Shown here: positions 9,600 to 19,393 of the stretch, piece after piece
Layout of the letters: each line of letters opens with the position of its first letter
Position numbering within the stretch: the first letter of the stretch is position 1
Program-made: the position numbers and the translations under genes
Assembly (NCBI GenBank): GCA_015143295.1
Contig: CM026552.1
Span: forward strand, 58,832,944-58,896,943
Direction: 5' to 3'
DNA: 64,000 bases
From: Tetracentron sinense
Taxonomy: Eukaryota > Streptophyta > Magnoliopsida > Trochodendrales > Trochodendraceae
The notes under the pieces: model-generated
What the model was told of the DNA's origin: nothing
Database searches by the model: none
Seen by the model: only the letters and a program-made list of their open reading frames with translations

Positions 9600-9931
9600 A
9601 ATTTCTCCTAAGAACGACAATACAACATGAGTCTACCTTGCATACGCATTTAGGAATAGTTCACAATTTACTCAATACATATTCATCAAGCATATTTACT
9701 AAGCACAAATCATGCACACATGGTATAAAATACAATATCATAACATACAATCCGTGTTCCTAGCGTAGGACTCTAAGTTCGGTCGAAGTTCAACCTGTTT
9801 TGACTAAGACTAATTTCTTAGTCTATACATGGAATACAACCCTTTTATAACATCTAATTCCTTGTTCACGTATGGTATCGAGTACTAAGTGACCTTAGGG
9901 ACTCTAATGCCTAGAGCTCTAATACCACCTC
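9600..9931 (-). promoter_or_regulatory. Primer binding site and leader of element B
   Basis: On the minus strand, four bases after the LTR end, 9927-9916 reads TGGTATTAGAGC, one change from the TGGTATCAGAGC seen in D. This is the complement of the initiator tRNA-Met 3' end, which primes minus-strand DNA synthesis. The remaining leader to the gag ATG shows no ORF. Confidence 0.82.
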
Positions 9932-10212
9932 TGTCGCACCGTAAAATACCCCCTAGGAGTTAAGGAATACTTTAGGTGTGACTATACGTACCTGCCAAAC
10001 CATCCTGTAATGAACAAGATAATTACAGTACTAAACAATGATAATCAGAGCGCGGAAGCTAAACATATTCATCAAGCGTAAACTAACTTTCTTCTAAGAT
10101 TTCCAAAATAGTATTCCAAGTTAACAAATATACAAAACATGTCTAAGTCTAAGGTGGACAGGTCCACCTATCAAAATGTCAAAATACATAAGCACCCTCT
10201 CGTACTCTCCCC

Positions 10213-10353
10213 TCAACAGTAGTCGAGGTACGGCCAAACATCAAGGTCTCGGTCTGCCTGAGACTGCAGTGGGATATACAGCTCTCTCTCCTCTATATAC
10301 TCTTCCTCGACCCAAGGCTTCGGGTAGAGGGCTCCCTCAGTACCTGCCGACAT
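10213..10353 (-). CDS. Conserved LTR small ORF, long form, 46 aa (B copy)
   Basis: Starts MSAGTEGALYPKPWVEEEY and ends with RDLDVWPYLDYC before TGA. The N-terminal FDxC motif is absent, but PWVEEEY is intact. The C-terminal RDLDxWPYxxY block is shared with J1 and G, and partly with M. The frame is uninterrupted although flanking DNA differs widely from the A and D families. Function unknown. Confidence 0.55.
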   Translation of the reverse strand: MSAGTEGALYPKPWVEEEYIEERELYIPLQSQADRDLDVWPYLDYC

Positions 10354-10357
10354 GAAA

Positions 10358-10389
10358 GTACGGCTGAGCATGGAATACTCAGCGAGTAC
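10358..10389 (-). other. Conserved LTR stem-loop (B)
   Basis: Minus strand: GTAC, TC, GCTGAGTAT, TCC, ATGCTCAGC, C, GTAC. Same stem and triloop as in D, C and E, 4 nt before the small ORF start. Confidence 0.78.
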
Positions 10390-10645
10390 AAGCTACTAGC
10401 TAACCATAACAATAATGAACACAACACCGGTAATACAGTACAAAGTAGAAATCAGAGCATCACAAAAGAAATAGCATAAGACATGGTACAGTGCAATCAT
10501 CTTGACGTGCGTGCATGAATGCGAAAACTCCAATAAAACTCATGCTTGAAAATCCGTTTCATGTCTCGGTATGGCTTGTAGAAATCATGTATGCGTGCAT
10601 GCATGAATGCCTTGTCATCATCTTGTAACCTTGCATCTTGTAACT

Positions 10646-10850
10646 TGTGAGCCAGAGGCTAGCACCCAAATCTCCCTGGGCTGCCAACCTCCTTGATATA
10701 TGGTTTTCTTGTGAGCCAGAGGCTAGTACCCGAATGTCCCTGGGCTACCAACCTCCTTGACAGTATGTGATTTTTATTACTTGTTTAGTTTTCTTGTGAG
10801 CCAGAGGCTAGTACCCGAATCTCCCTGGGCTACCAACCTCCTTGTCATGC
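10646..10850 (-). repeat. Tandem array unique to B/J1 LTR family
   Basis: Three units of about 50-75 bp with the plus-strand core TTGTGAGCCAGAGGCTAGTA, then CCCGAATGTCCCTGGGCTAC and CAACCTCC. It occupies the place of the triloop hairpin arrays in the other families. J1 has four units at 52720-53005. Confidence 0.85.
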
Positions 10851-11831
10851 AGTATTTTCTTGTTGGTTATTATATGCACATGCTCTTGAAATCTCAGTTC
10901 CTGCTAACATGCGTGCTCGTGTACGTGCCAATAGTGACAATCATGGGAATGAAGATAACAAAAGAGATATTGCATTTCATTTAGATTCATAGCATATCAT
11001 GTAAACATTTAGGTGATCAACATAGCATTTGGTCGAGTCATCATTTACAAGAACAATTACATAAGGCTTACATCCAATTCCTTTAAGTCATCATTTCATA
11101 GGTTAGGCATTTATCAAACACATAACATATGATGTCCATTAATATTTCATCTTCTTCTTCTTTAATGTATATTTTTCATCCAATCACATAAGGGTAAGTT
11201 TATTATTTGTAAAATGCCCATCCTCCATTTTCCATTTCCCACACCACATATATCACACATCATACATTTGGCATCCCATCGCCTCAATCAACATTTCATA
11301 CACATCCATATCCTTTTTCCTTATCTTGTTTATATTTATTGAGATGATACAATTCATAGGAAAGGAAAGCATAATATAAAGAATCACCATTTACAATAGA
11401 AAACCTAGGTTATTGCTAGGGAAAGTTAGTAGGGTGTACTAACCTTGAATCAAGGCTTGATCTTGGTTGTAAACCTTGATTGGAGCTCCAACTTGCAAGA
11501 AGGACTCTTGCTTGAGGAAGGCTTGAGTGGGAAGGAAACCCTCTTGAAAATAGCTTGGAGAATGCTGTCCTTGCTTGAGAGAGACTTCCCCACGAGTTTG
11601 AGGCTTGGCTTTGAGAGATCCAAGCAAAAGGAATGATCTTGGGTGTTTAAACCCTTGATTTCTTCACCAAGGATGCCCTAGGAGAAAACCCTCTTCTTCT
11701 CCTCCCCTTTCTCTCTAAATGTTCTAAGTTTAGTGAATAGGGCCCTAAGGCTCTGGCAAAGCCTTATAAGAAAGGGTTTAACCCCCAAAAGATGAAATAG
11801 CCCTTACTGAAATTTCTGCAAAAATGCGAAG

Positions 11832-12016
11832 ACCGAGTGATCGGTGGTTATGACCGATCGATCGGTTACCTACCGAGTGATCGGTGTTCTAACCGAGTGA
11901 CCAGTCAAAAACATGCTCTCTAAAAAAATTTCCCATACAAAATTTTTGACCAGTCGATAGCTACCGATCGATCGGTTTTGGACCGATCGATCGCTGAATG
12001 GACCGAGCGATCTGTG
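11832..12016 (-). repeat. CGATCG palindrome cassette in LTR B
   Basis: Six or more variants of CCGAKYGATCGGT, including the perfect 14-bp palindrome ACCGATCGATCGGT near 11965. Spaced about 20-60 bp and CpG-rich, flanked by the conserved TTTGCAGAAATTTCAG and CCATATCTTTTGACTC blocks of the LTR. Confidence 0.85.
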
Positions 12017-12224
12017 CTCTGTAGGTCAGAACTGTTTGGCCATATCTTTTGACTCGTTCGTCCGATTTCGACGATTCAACTTGCATTGGATTCGTCTTTC
12101 AAAAACGAACATTTCTAATGTTTCAAAATTTTCGATTTCTCCCTTATTTATTAATTAGACTACGAGAAGGACCAATTAGGCACGAAAGTACTATTCATTA
12201 AGTATGGAAAGTCCGGGGTGCTAC

Positions 12225-13071
12225 ATGTAAGGTCAACCTTGGATTTGGGAGGAGTTCAAGGATTCTTTTTATAAAAATTATTTTCCGGTTGGAGCTCAGG
12301 AAAAGAAGGAAAAGGAGTTCATCAACCTAGAGCAGTGTTCGATGATTGTGGCCGCTTATGAGGCCAAATTCTCAGAGCTCTCTAGATTTATGCCTCACAT
12401 GGTTGCTACTGAGGTAATGAAGGCGAGAAGGTTTGAGCATGGGCTCAAGGATGTTGTGATGGAGTAAGTCTCGATTTTCAGGCATGCTACCTACCCTAAG
12501 GTAGTAGACAAGGCCTTGTTGATCGAGGTAAATTCTGAGGCTGTGTCCAAGAAGAGAGATTTGGCGAGAGGCCAACCTAGCAGTTCAGCACCTCCAGAGA
12601 GGCGGGCTCGGACCGGCCCCTATCAGTACACGTGGCCAGCACCACCTATGAGGCCATCTTATGCACCTCCAGTTCCATGGTTGTACATGCCACAGGCACC
12701 GCGACCTCAGGCTCTTCCAGCTCCACAGCCAGTTGCACCTCAGGTGATGAGGTACGCACCACCTCTGGCCCCTCCAACCTATACACACGAGGTCTTCACT
12801 TCATGCTGCCAAAGGCACCCGACAGGAGATTGCCAAAGGGCATCGGGTGGATGTTTCCATTGTGGTCGTTAGGGCCATGTGATCAGGGATTGCCCTAGTC
12901 AGCATTTACCAAGACAGTCTCAGGGGATCAGGCCCCTAGCATGCCCAGCAGGATCCTACCAGGCATCCTCCCAGCCTACCCAGTCTACACCTCCGCCTCA
13001 CCAGGTGAATCAGGGGTGAGTATTTGCCTTGACAGAGGGTGATGCACTTGCATCGGATGATGTAGTGCAAG
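12225..13071 (+). pseudogene. gag: gag of element C (5' part displaced by B)
   Basis: Begins at the WTWEEFKD-equivalent segment. The frame reads FINLEQCSM... FSELSRFMPHMVAT..., with a stop at the end of KDVVME (12465-12467), then the Pro-rich spacer and a zinc knuckle CFHCGR*GHVIRDC containing a stop. A TGA at 13017-13019 is at the same codon as in A. After it VFALTEGDALASDDVVQ leads to the intron donor at 13071. Confidence 0.88.
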
Positions 13072-13212
13072 GTTTGCGTTTAAAGGTTTTTAATTGTCCA
13101 CCAATGTCATGTTATGCCTTATTCCTTATGTACGTGCATGGCATGTTATATATCTATATACCTATATATACGCTGTTGATGCATGGATTGACTCAGCTAG
13201 TTAAAATTTCAG
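13072..13212 (+). other. Putative gag-pol intron (C)
   Basis: 141 bp from GTTTGC to TTTCAG, then GAACATTACTAG. In this copy the interval happens to be open in frame, so unspliced RNA would also read from gag into protease. The A, B and D counterparts contain stops or differ in length by non-multiples of three. Confidence 0.68.
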
Positions 13213-15435
13213 GAACATTACTAGTCAACGAGTGTTTGGCTTGTGTGTTGATTGATACTGGGTCTACTCATTCATTTGTCTCGCCGATTTTTTCCCAAGG
13301 CTTTTCTATGGAGCCTAGTCAATTGGAGCCAGAGTTATCCATTTTGACTCCTCTCGGCAAAACGGTAGTGGCAAATAACATTTTTAGAGACAGTACAATC
13401 CAAGTGGGAAGCCATGAATTGGCAGTCGACATCATTGTCCTTGGATTCTACGACTTTGACGTTATCTTGGGGATGGATTGGTTGGCAGCTCATCGTGGGG
13501 ATGTAGCTTGCTTCGAAAAGATGGTACTCTTCAGGCCGGTGGAAGGGAAGCCATTTCATTTTAGAGGATTAAGAAGTAGAGATATTGCCCGTTTTGCGGC
13601 ATTGAGCCTAGCAAACCCCGAGGCAAAAGACTCTTCGACTATTCCAGTCGTGAGTGAATTCCTAGAGGTATTTCCAGAGGAGTTACCAGGGTTACCTCCA
13701 GATAGGGAGATTGAGTTTGTGATCGAGCTTGCACCAGGCACAGCTCCCATCTTCTGAGCTCCGTATAGAATGGCCCCGATTGAACTCAAGGAGTTGAAGA
13801 CACAGTTGGAGGAATTGCAAGGCCTTGGTTTCATTCGACCAAGTGTCTCACCGTGGGGTGCCCCAGTGTTATTTGTTAAGAAGAAGGATGGCTCGATGCA
13901 GATGTGCATCGATTACCGGTAATTGAACAAGGTCACTATAAAGAATAGATATCCATTGCCTAGGATTAATGACTTGTTCGATCAGCTAAAAGTAGCGAGA
14001 TTTTTCTCTAAGATTGATCTTCGATCGGGTTACCACCAGTTGAAGATCAAGGTTGAAGATGTTCCCAAAACTGCTTTCCAGACTCGATATGGGCAGTACG
14101 AGTTCTTGGTGATGCCTTTTAGTCTTACGAATGCGCCGGCAGCCTTTATGGATTTGATGAACTGGGTATTTCGGCCATATCTTGATTGATACATGATCGT
14201 GTTTGTCGATGACATCCTGATATATTCCTAGACACGGGAAGATCATGAGCGAGACCTTCGCCTTGCTTTGGAGATGTTGAGAGAGCACAAGCTGTACACC
14301 AAACTAAGCAAGTGTGAGTTTTGTTTGGAGGAGGTGGCATTCCTAGGCCACGTTGTGTTTGCAGAAGACATTTCAATAGATCCGAAGAAGATAGAGGTAG
14401 TCATGAGTTGGGCAAGGCCCAAGAATGTTACAGAGATACGACGTTTCCTTGGGTTGGTAGGCTACTACAGGAGATTTGTGGAGGATTTCTCTAGCCTCGC
14501 AGCGCCGCTCACTTACCTGACAAGGAAAAATGCAAAGTTCGTATGGAACGATAAGTGTGAGATCAGTTTCACGGAACTGAAGAAGAGGCTCACCACAGTA
14601 CCCATCCTTACTGTGCCATTCAGATGTGGTGGTTATGAAGTGTACAGTGATGCCTCGCACGTTGGACTTGGGTGTATTCTTATGCAGCACAAGAAAGTCA
14701 TTGCCTATGCATCGAGACAATTGAAGGAGCATGAAAAGAATTATCCCATGCATGACTTGGAACTTGCTGTAGTCATGTTTGCACTCAAGATTTGGCGACA
14801 TTACCTTTACAGGGTAAAATTCTATGTGTTCACGGATCACAAGAGCCTCAAGTACCTCTTTTCCTAAAAGGAGCTAAATTTACGATAATGGCGTTGGATG
14901 AAATTTTTGAAAGACTATGAATGCACCATCCAATACCACCCGAGCAAAGAAAATCTGGTGGCGGACGCTTTAAGTAGGAAACCGGGGTTGTTGGCTCATA
15001 TGTTAGTGCGAGAATGGAGATTATTAGAAGATTTGGCTAATTTGGACATCAGTGTGAATAATTCCGTTCATAGCCCTGTGTTGGCAAATGTCACGGTTCG
15101 ACCGTACATTATAGATTTGATCCAAGAGTATCAAGCCACGGATGCTGGTTTGTTGGCTTTCTGGGATAAGGAAGTTGCCAAGGATAGTGAGGAGTTCTCT
15201 CTCACTAGCCGGAGTGCTATTACATTCAAGGGAAGACTTTGTGTCCCAGACAATGCAGATCATCGAAGAGAGATTATGGATGAAGCTCACCGTTCGAAGT
15301 ACACAGTGCATCCTGGGGGTACAAAGATGTACCAGAACCTCAAGAATCACTTTTGGTGGTGGATTATGAAGAGGGATGTTGCGGAGTATGTGGCACGGTG
15401 CTTGGTGTGCCAATAGGTGAAGGTAGAGCACTTGA
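13213..15435 (+). pseudogene. pol: pro-pol of element C, first part (multiple stops)
   Basis: Protease [13 protein letters not shown] (about 13245-13285), RT (stops at 13755-13757 and 13918-13920, active site segment VFVDDILIYS near 14200 with stops on both sides), RNase H ([19 protein letters not shown]; stops after YLFS and in the LRQRR-equivalent), integrase zinc region ([16 protein letters not shown] then stop). Broken off at 15435 by D. Stop density is higher than in A, as expected for an older host. Confidence 0.9.
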
Positions 15436-15640
15436 TGTAGAGCCCCAGACTTTTTCATGATTAATGCATGGCACTTTCGTAGCCAATTTGCCTTTAAAGT
15501 AGTACAATTAATAAATAAGGAAGAAATTGGAAATTTTAAAATTCAAAAATATTCATTTTCGAAGTACGAACCCAATGCAAGTTGAATCATCAAAATCTGA
15601 CGAACAAGTCAAAAGATATGGCCAAAACAGTTTGGACCTG

Positions 15641-15811
15641 CAGAGCACCGATCGCTCGGTCCAAAACCGATCGATCGGTAGCTATCGACTGGTGGAAAAT
15701 TTTGTATGGGGAAATTTTCCAGAGAGTTGATTTTTGGTCGAGAGCTCGGTCAACACACCGATCGCTCGGTAGGCAACTGATCGATCGGTCATAAACGCCG
15801 ATCGCTCAATC
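15641..15811 (+). repeat. CGATCG palindrome cassette in LTR D (5')
   Basis: Five sites: ACCGATCGCTCGGT, ACCGATCGATCGGT (perfect palindrome, 15666-15679), ACCGATCGCTCGGT, CTGATCGATCGGT and CCGATCGCTC. Pattern alternates fully palindromic ATCGAT centres with ATCGCT centres. The 3' LTR carries the same order at 23025-23213 with one extra site. Confidence 0.88.
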
Positions 15812-16724
15812 TTCGCGTTTTTGCAGAAATTTCATGAAGGGTGTTTACATCTTTTGGGCTTTTCACTCATACCTTAAAGGCTTTGCCCGAACATTTAAGG
15901 GTTCATACACAACACTTAGAGTCTTTTGAGAGATAGAGAGAAAGCAGAAGGGGTTCCTTAACCTAGGGTTTGCTTTTGGGGAGAAATCAAAGGGGTTTCA
16001 AGACCCACAATCACCTCAAGCTTGGATTGCTTCAAGATTCCGGTTCAAGCACGCGAGGAGCAGTTCCTCCAAGCTAGGGCAGCGACTCACGGACGTTTTG
16101 GAAAGGGATTCTTTCCGTCATTTGTCAAGGTCGGTACTTCTTGCTACCCTCCTAGTCATAGTTCCTCTTTTCCTCCATGTTTCTTTGTTCTCCTTCATCT
16201 ATGCTTGTGCTATGAGTTGGGATGTGTGGATGTTGTGAATGGAGATGGAATGGGTGATTGGATGCCAATGGTTGTGTTGTGATAATTGAAATGGGGAGGG
16301 CATTGTATCCATAATGAACAAACATGTATGATGGAATTATAACCCACCTAGAAAAGCATGTTGTAGGGTTAACAAATAATGAACATACCAAGTTTGATGG
16401 AATGCCAAGGTGAATAAAATGAATAATAAATTAAGAAAATGCATGCTTAAAGTTTATGGAAATTGTTTGGGTTATGATAATGTGTTTTCGCGCTTTCCCT
16501 AAATTGTTAAATTTGTTACTTGTTTAAATGGTGATGTGCAATGTATTGTGAAAACCCCAAACATGTCATATTTAAATTCAATTGCAAGTATGCACACAAC
16601 TTCCATGAGCACGGCATGCATGACATGATTTATCGTATTTTCAAGAACATGATTAGAGGTGGGACATATCCTACGATATGTTTTACCTCGTATTTCACAA
16701 GAAAACAAAAACAAACATTCCACG

Positions 16725-16862
16725 AGGGGTCTCCCCTCACTCATAAGTGCATAGCATAAAGAAGGGCCTCCCTTCCCTCGCAAGTACATACATATCATGA
16801 AGAAGGATCTCCCTTCCCTCTCAAGTGCATTGCATAAAGAAGGGTCTCCCTTCCCCCTCAAG
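16725..16862 (+). repeat. Triloop hairpin array in LTR D (5')
   Basis: GAGGGG-TCT-CCCCTC followed by GAAGGG-CCT-CCCTTC, GAAGGA-TCT-CCCTTC and GAAGGG-TCT-CCCTTC units separated by CAAGTGCAT linkers. Repeated in the 3' LTR at about 24120-24262. Confidence 0.8.
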
Positions 16863-17196
16863 TGCATCTCACAAGTGCATCTCACAAGGATATCTCACAA
16901 GTTACATGATCACAAGCAAGCATGCATGACACGCATGGCATGGCATGACACACATGGCACGCTCGACAAGATCAAGCAGGACAAACACGAGAAGCTTTCA
17001 AGTATGAAAAAGATATTTCAAGCCAAGTCAAGTGCATGATGTTTTGAAGAGGTTTTATCGGCTTTCTACGAAATACAAGCATGATTATAAATTGCCTTAC
17101 TTCCTAGTATGATATGACTTTTTCCCGTTTTATATATATGAATTGCTCCTGCTTTATGTATTGCCATTTTATGCTATGACTGTTGGTTAGTATTTG

Positions 17197-17228
17197 GTAC
17201 CCGCTGAGTATTCCATGCTCAGCCGTAC
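17197..17228 (+). other. Conserved LTR stem-loop (D, 5' LTR)
   Basis: GTAC, CC, stem GCTGAGTAT, loop TCC, arm ATGCTCAGC, C, GTAC. The 3' LTR counterpart is 24609-24640, where the arm is ATGTTCAGC, turning a G-C pair into a G-T wobble. Confidence 0.8.
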
Positions 17229-17233
17229 TTCTT

Positions 17234-17349
17234 ATGTCGGCAGTGATAGCGGAGCGGCTGCTCCATTTGATGTCTGTGCTCCGAGCCCTTGGGTGGAGGA
17301 GTACGTTGAGGAGCCTGTGGAGGAACCTCAGGGTGAGGGTTATTATTAG
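17234..17349 (+). pseudogene. LTR small ORF broken by 1-nt deletion (D, 5' LTR)
   Basis: ATG TCG GCA matches the other copies, but one G is missing after GCAG, which shifts the frame. The downstream codons for PFDVC, PWVEE and the Glu-rich tail are recognisable in the shifted frame up to TAG. Confidence 0.7.
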
Positions 17350-17646
17350 GTGGTGGTAAATTCTGAGTGGATAGCTGTGGGTGAGCTTGAGAGTTAGATT
17401 TATGTATTTTGGCGGGCATGTCCGCACTTTCTTTTGTGTATCTTTTGTATAACTTGGATCACTTGTATATACATAGAGGTTTGGTTAAGTCTTCCGCTAT
17501 GCTTTGTTATATGTTTCTGCTATCGTGCCCTCTTTGTATATGCTTTGTGGTTTCTTTTGCAGGTTATTTGTCCAGCAAGTCACGAAAGTCATGATTGGTC
17601 GTCCAAGATTCACTCTAACTCCTAGGGTTGGTTTTGGGTCACGACA

Positions 17647-17995
17647 GAAGTGGTATCAGAGCTTAGGCTTTAGGTCTTTAGGGTCACTTAGAATCTATGC
17701 CACGGCTTGACAAGAGCATATGTCAGGAAACAAGTTAGGAATGAAGGAAGTCGGAAGCGAGTCGTGATCCAAGTGAAGGACTAAACTTTAGTCTTAGTCA
17801 AAATGGTCAACCAAGTATGAGTCTTAGGGAAGCTAGAACACCAAGGTGTAATATTATAAATACACCGATGGTTGTGATGCGATGTATATTAGTATTATAC
17901 AACAAATACAAATTGAATTATTGTGCAATGGAACTGTGATAAATTGTGGTTTCAAGTTAGACTCATGTGGTGCTATTGTTCTCAGGACTTTAGTC
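17647..17995 (+). promoter_or_regulatory. Primer binding site and leader of element D
   Basis: TGGTATCAGAGC at 17651-17662, four bases after the LTR, is complementary to the 3' end of initiator tRNA-Met. The leader to the gag ATG at 17996 has no notable ORF; the bases just before the ATG include TTCTCAGG, a possible splice acceptor. Confidence 0.9.
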
Positions 17996-19244
17996 ATGAG
18001 GCGGGGCACACGGGGTCGTGGACCACACACTAGAGCTTCATCTTCTTCTAGAGATGAGGATGAGCAGCCGGACCTCTCATGGGTCTTAGGCTCTATTGCT
18101 GAGACTCTTGCCATTCTGGCAGCTCGGCAGACTATACCTTCTTCGGCGGCACCTACTCCACCGCCTTCGGCTCCAGTACATCGTACAGCTGAGGTTGAAG
18201 CATTCAGGAGATTGAGGCCTCCATCATTCCATGGGAGTGTGGACCCTCTTGCTGCGGAGGCGTGGATCCTCCAGATGGAGAAGATCTTTCCGGTCCTCTC
18301 GCCCATAGAGGAGGATAGAGTAGCATGGGCTGTTTTCATGCTAGAGGGGGAGGCACATCACTAGTGGTTGTCCGCATTGAGGACACGGGATTTGACTATG
18401 CAGGGTCAACCTTGGACTTGGGAGGAGTTCAAGGATACTTTTTATAAGAAGTACTTTCCTGTTGGAGCACGGGAAAAGAAAGAAAGAGAGTTCATTGACC
18501 TAGAGCAAGGTTCGATGACTGTGGCCGCTTATGAGGCTAAGTTCTCGGAACTCTCTAGATTTGTGCCTCACATGATTGCTACTGAGGTAAGGAAGGCGAG
18601 GAGATTTGAGCAAGGGCTCAAGGATGTCATTATGGAGAAAGTATCGGCTTTCAGGCACGCTACTTATCCAGAAGTAGTAGACAAGACCTTATTGATTGAG
18701 GTAAATTCGGAGGCGGTGTCCAAGAAGAGGGAGTTGGCGAGAGGCCAACCTAGTAGTTCAGCACCTCCAGAGAGGCGGGCTCGTACCAGCCCTTATCAGT
18801 ACACGTGGCCAGCACCACCGATGAGGCCATCTTATGCGCCTCCAGTTCCACAGCCGTACATACCTCAGGCACAGCGACCTCAGGCTCTTCTAGCTCCACA
18901 ACCAGTTGCTCCTCAGACGGTGAGGTATGCTCCACCTCTTGCCCCTCCGACCTATACACACGAGGTCTGCACTTCGTACAGCCGAAGGCATCCAGCAGGA
19001 GATTGCCGAAGGGCACCAGGTGGATGTTTTCATTGTGGTCGCCAGGGCCACGTGATCAAGGATTGCCGTAGTCGGCATTTACCAGGCCAGTCACAGGGGA
19101 TTAGACCCCCAGCACGCCCAGCAGGATCATACCAGCGGTCTTCCCAGACTACCCGGTCTACACCTCCACCTCGCTAGGCGAACTAGGGGCGAGTTTTTGC
19201 CTTAATAGAGGGTGATGCACTTGCATCTGACGATGTAGTGCAAG
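17996..19244 (+). pseudogene. gag: gag of element D
   Basis: Start chosen at ATG 17996 (MRRGTRGRGPHTRASSSSR), conserved with B. Capsid: FRRLRPPSFHGSVDPLAAEA and WAVFMLEGEAHH, then TAG in place of Trp (18362-18364), and an open frame 18368-19177. Pro-rich spacer (about 18750-18960), CTSYSRRHPAGDC, and one zinc knuckle CFHCGRQGHVIKDC with all CCHC ligands intact (about 19022-19063). Two TAG codons follow (19175-19177 and near 19184), while the codon that is TGA in A and C is CGA here. Ends at the intron donor. Confidence 0.9.
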
Positions 19245-19393
19245 GTACGCAGTTGTAGTTTATTAAATTATCCTTAAAATATTTTGTTATGTATTATTCG
19301 ATTGTGTACATATATGGGATGATTATATGTATATATATACCGATATTTATACGATGTTGATGCATGGATTGACTTAGCTAGCTAAAATTTCAG
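19245..19393 (+). other. Putative gag-pol intron (D)
   Basis: 149 bp, GTACGC to TTTCAG, then GAACCGTACTAG. The length is not a multiple of three and the frame entering from gag stops within 15 bases (TTG TAG), so Pol could only be made after removal of this interval. Confidence 0.72.

Larger units (their letters stand above)
6962..12224 (-). mobile_element. Element B: Tekay-like Ty3/gypsy, interrupted by A
   Basis: On the minus strand: 5' LTR (12224 to 9932), primer site, gag, intron, PR and RT, cut at the RNase H border by insertion of A. The rest of pol and the 3' LTR must lie left of the window. The 5' LTR abuts the gag of element C at 12225 in mid-codon context, so B is inserted in C. 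Confidence 0.9.
9932..12224 (-). repeat. 5' LTR of element B (family with GAGCCAGAGGCT array)
   Basis: Minus strand starts TGTAGCACCCCGGAC and ends GGTGCGACA, 2293 bp. Contains CGATCG palindromes (11832-12016), a tandem array (10646-10850), the conserved stem-loop (10358-10389) and the long form of the small ORF (10213-10353). Solo LTR J1 is the same family. Confidence 0.92.
15436..17646 (+). repeat. 5' LTR of element D (CGATCG family)
   Basis: TGTAGAGCCCC to GGTCACGACA, 2211 bp. Contains the palindrome cassette (15641-15811), telo-box-like AACCTAGGGTTT near 15961, hairpin array (16725-16862), stem-loop (17197-17228) and a small ORF broken by one base (17234-17349). It is 38 bp shorter than the 3' LTR, in part because a GGAGCGATCAATC stretch in the palindrome cassette and one CTCACAAG unit are missing. 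Confidence 0.95.

Noticed and set aside
13029-13757. C gag-pol continuous frame taken as evidence against the intron
   Set aside because: The interval is open only in C; A and D have stops in it and lengths of 135-149 bp, so its openness in C is more likely chance.
17651-17662. Possible tRNA gene from tRNA-like sequence
   Set aside because: Only the 12-base complement of the tRNA-Met 3' end is present, as expected for a primer binding site; no cloverleaf.
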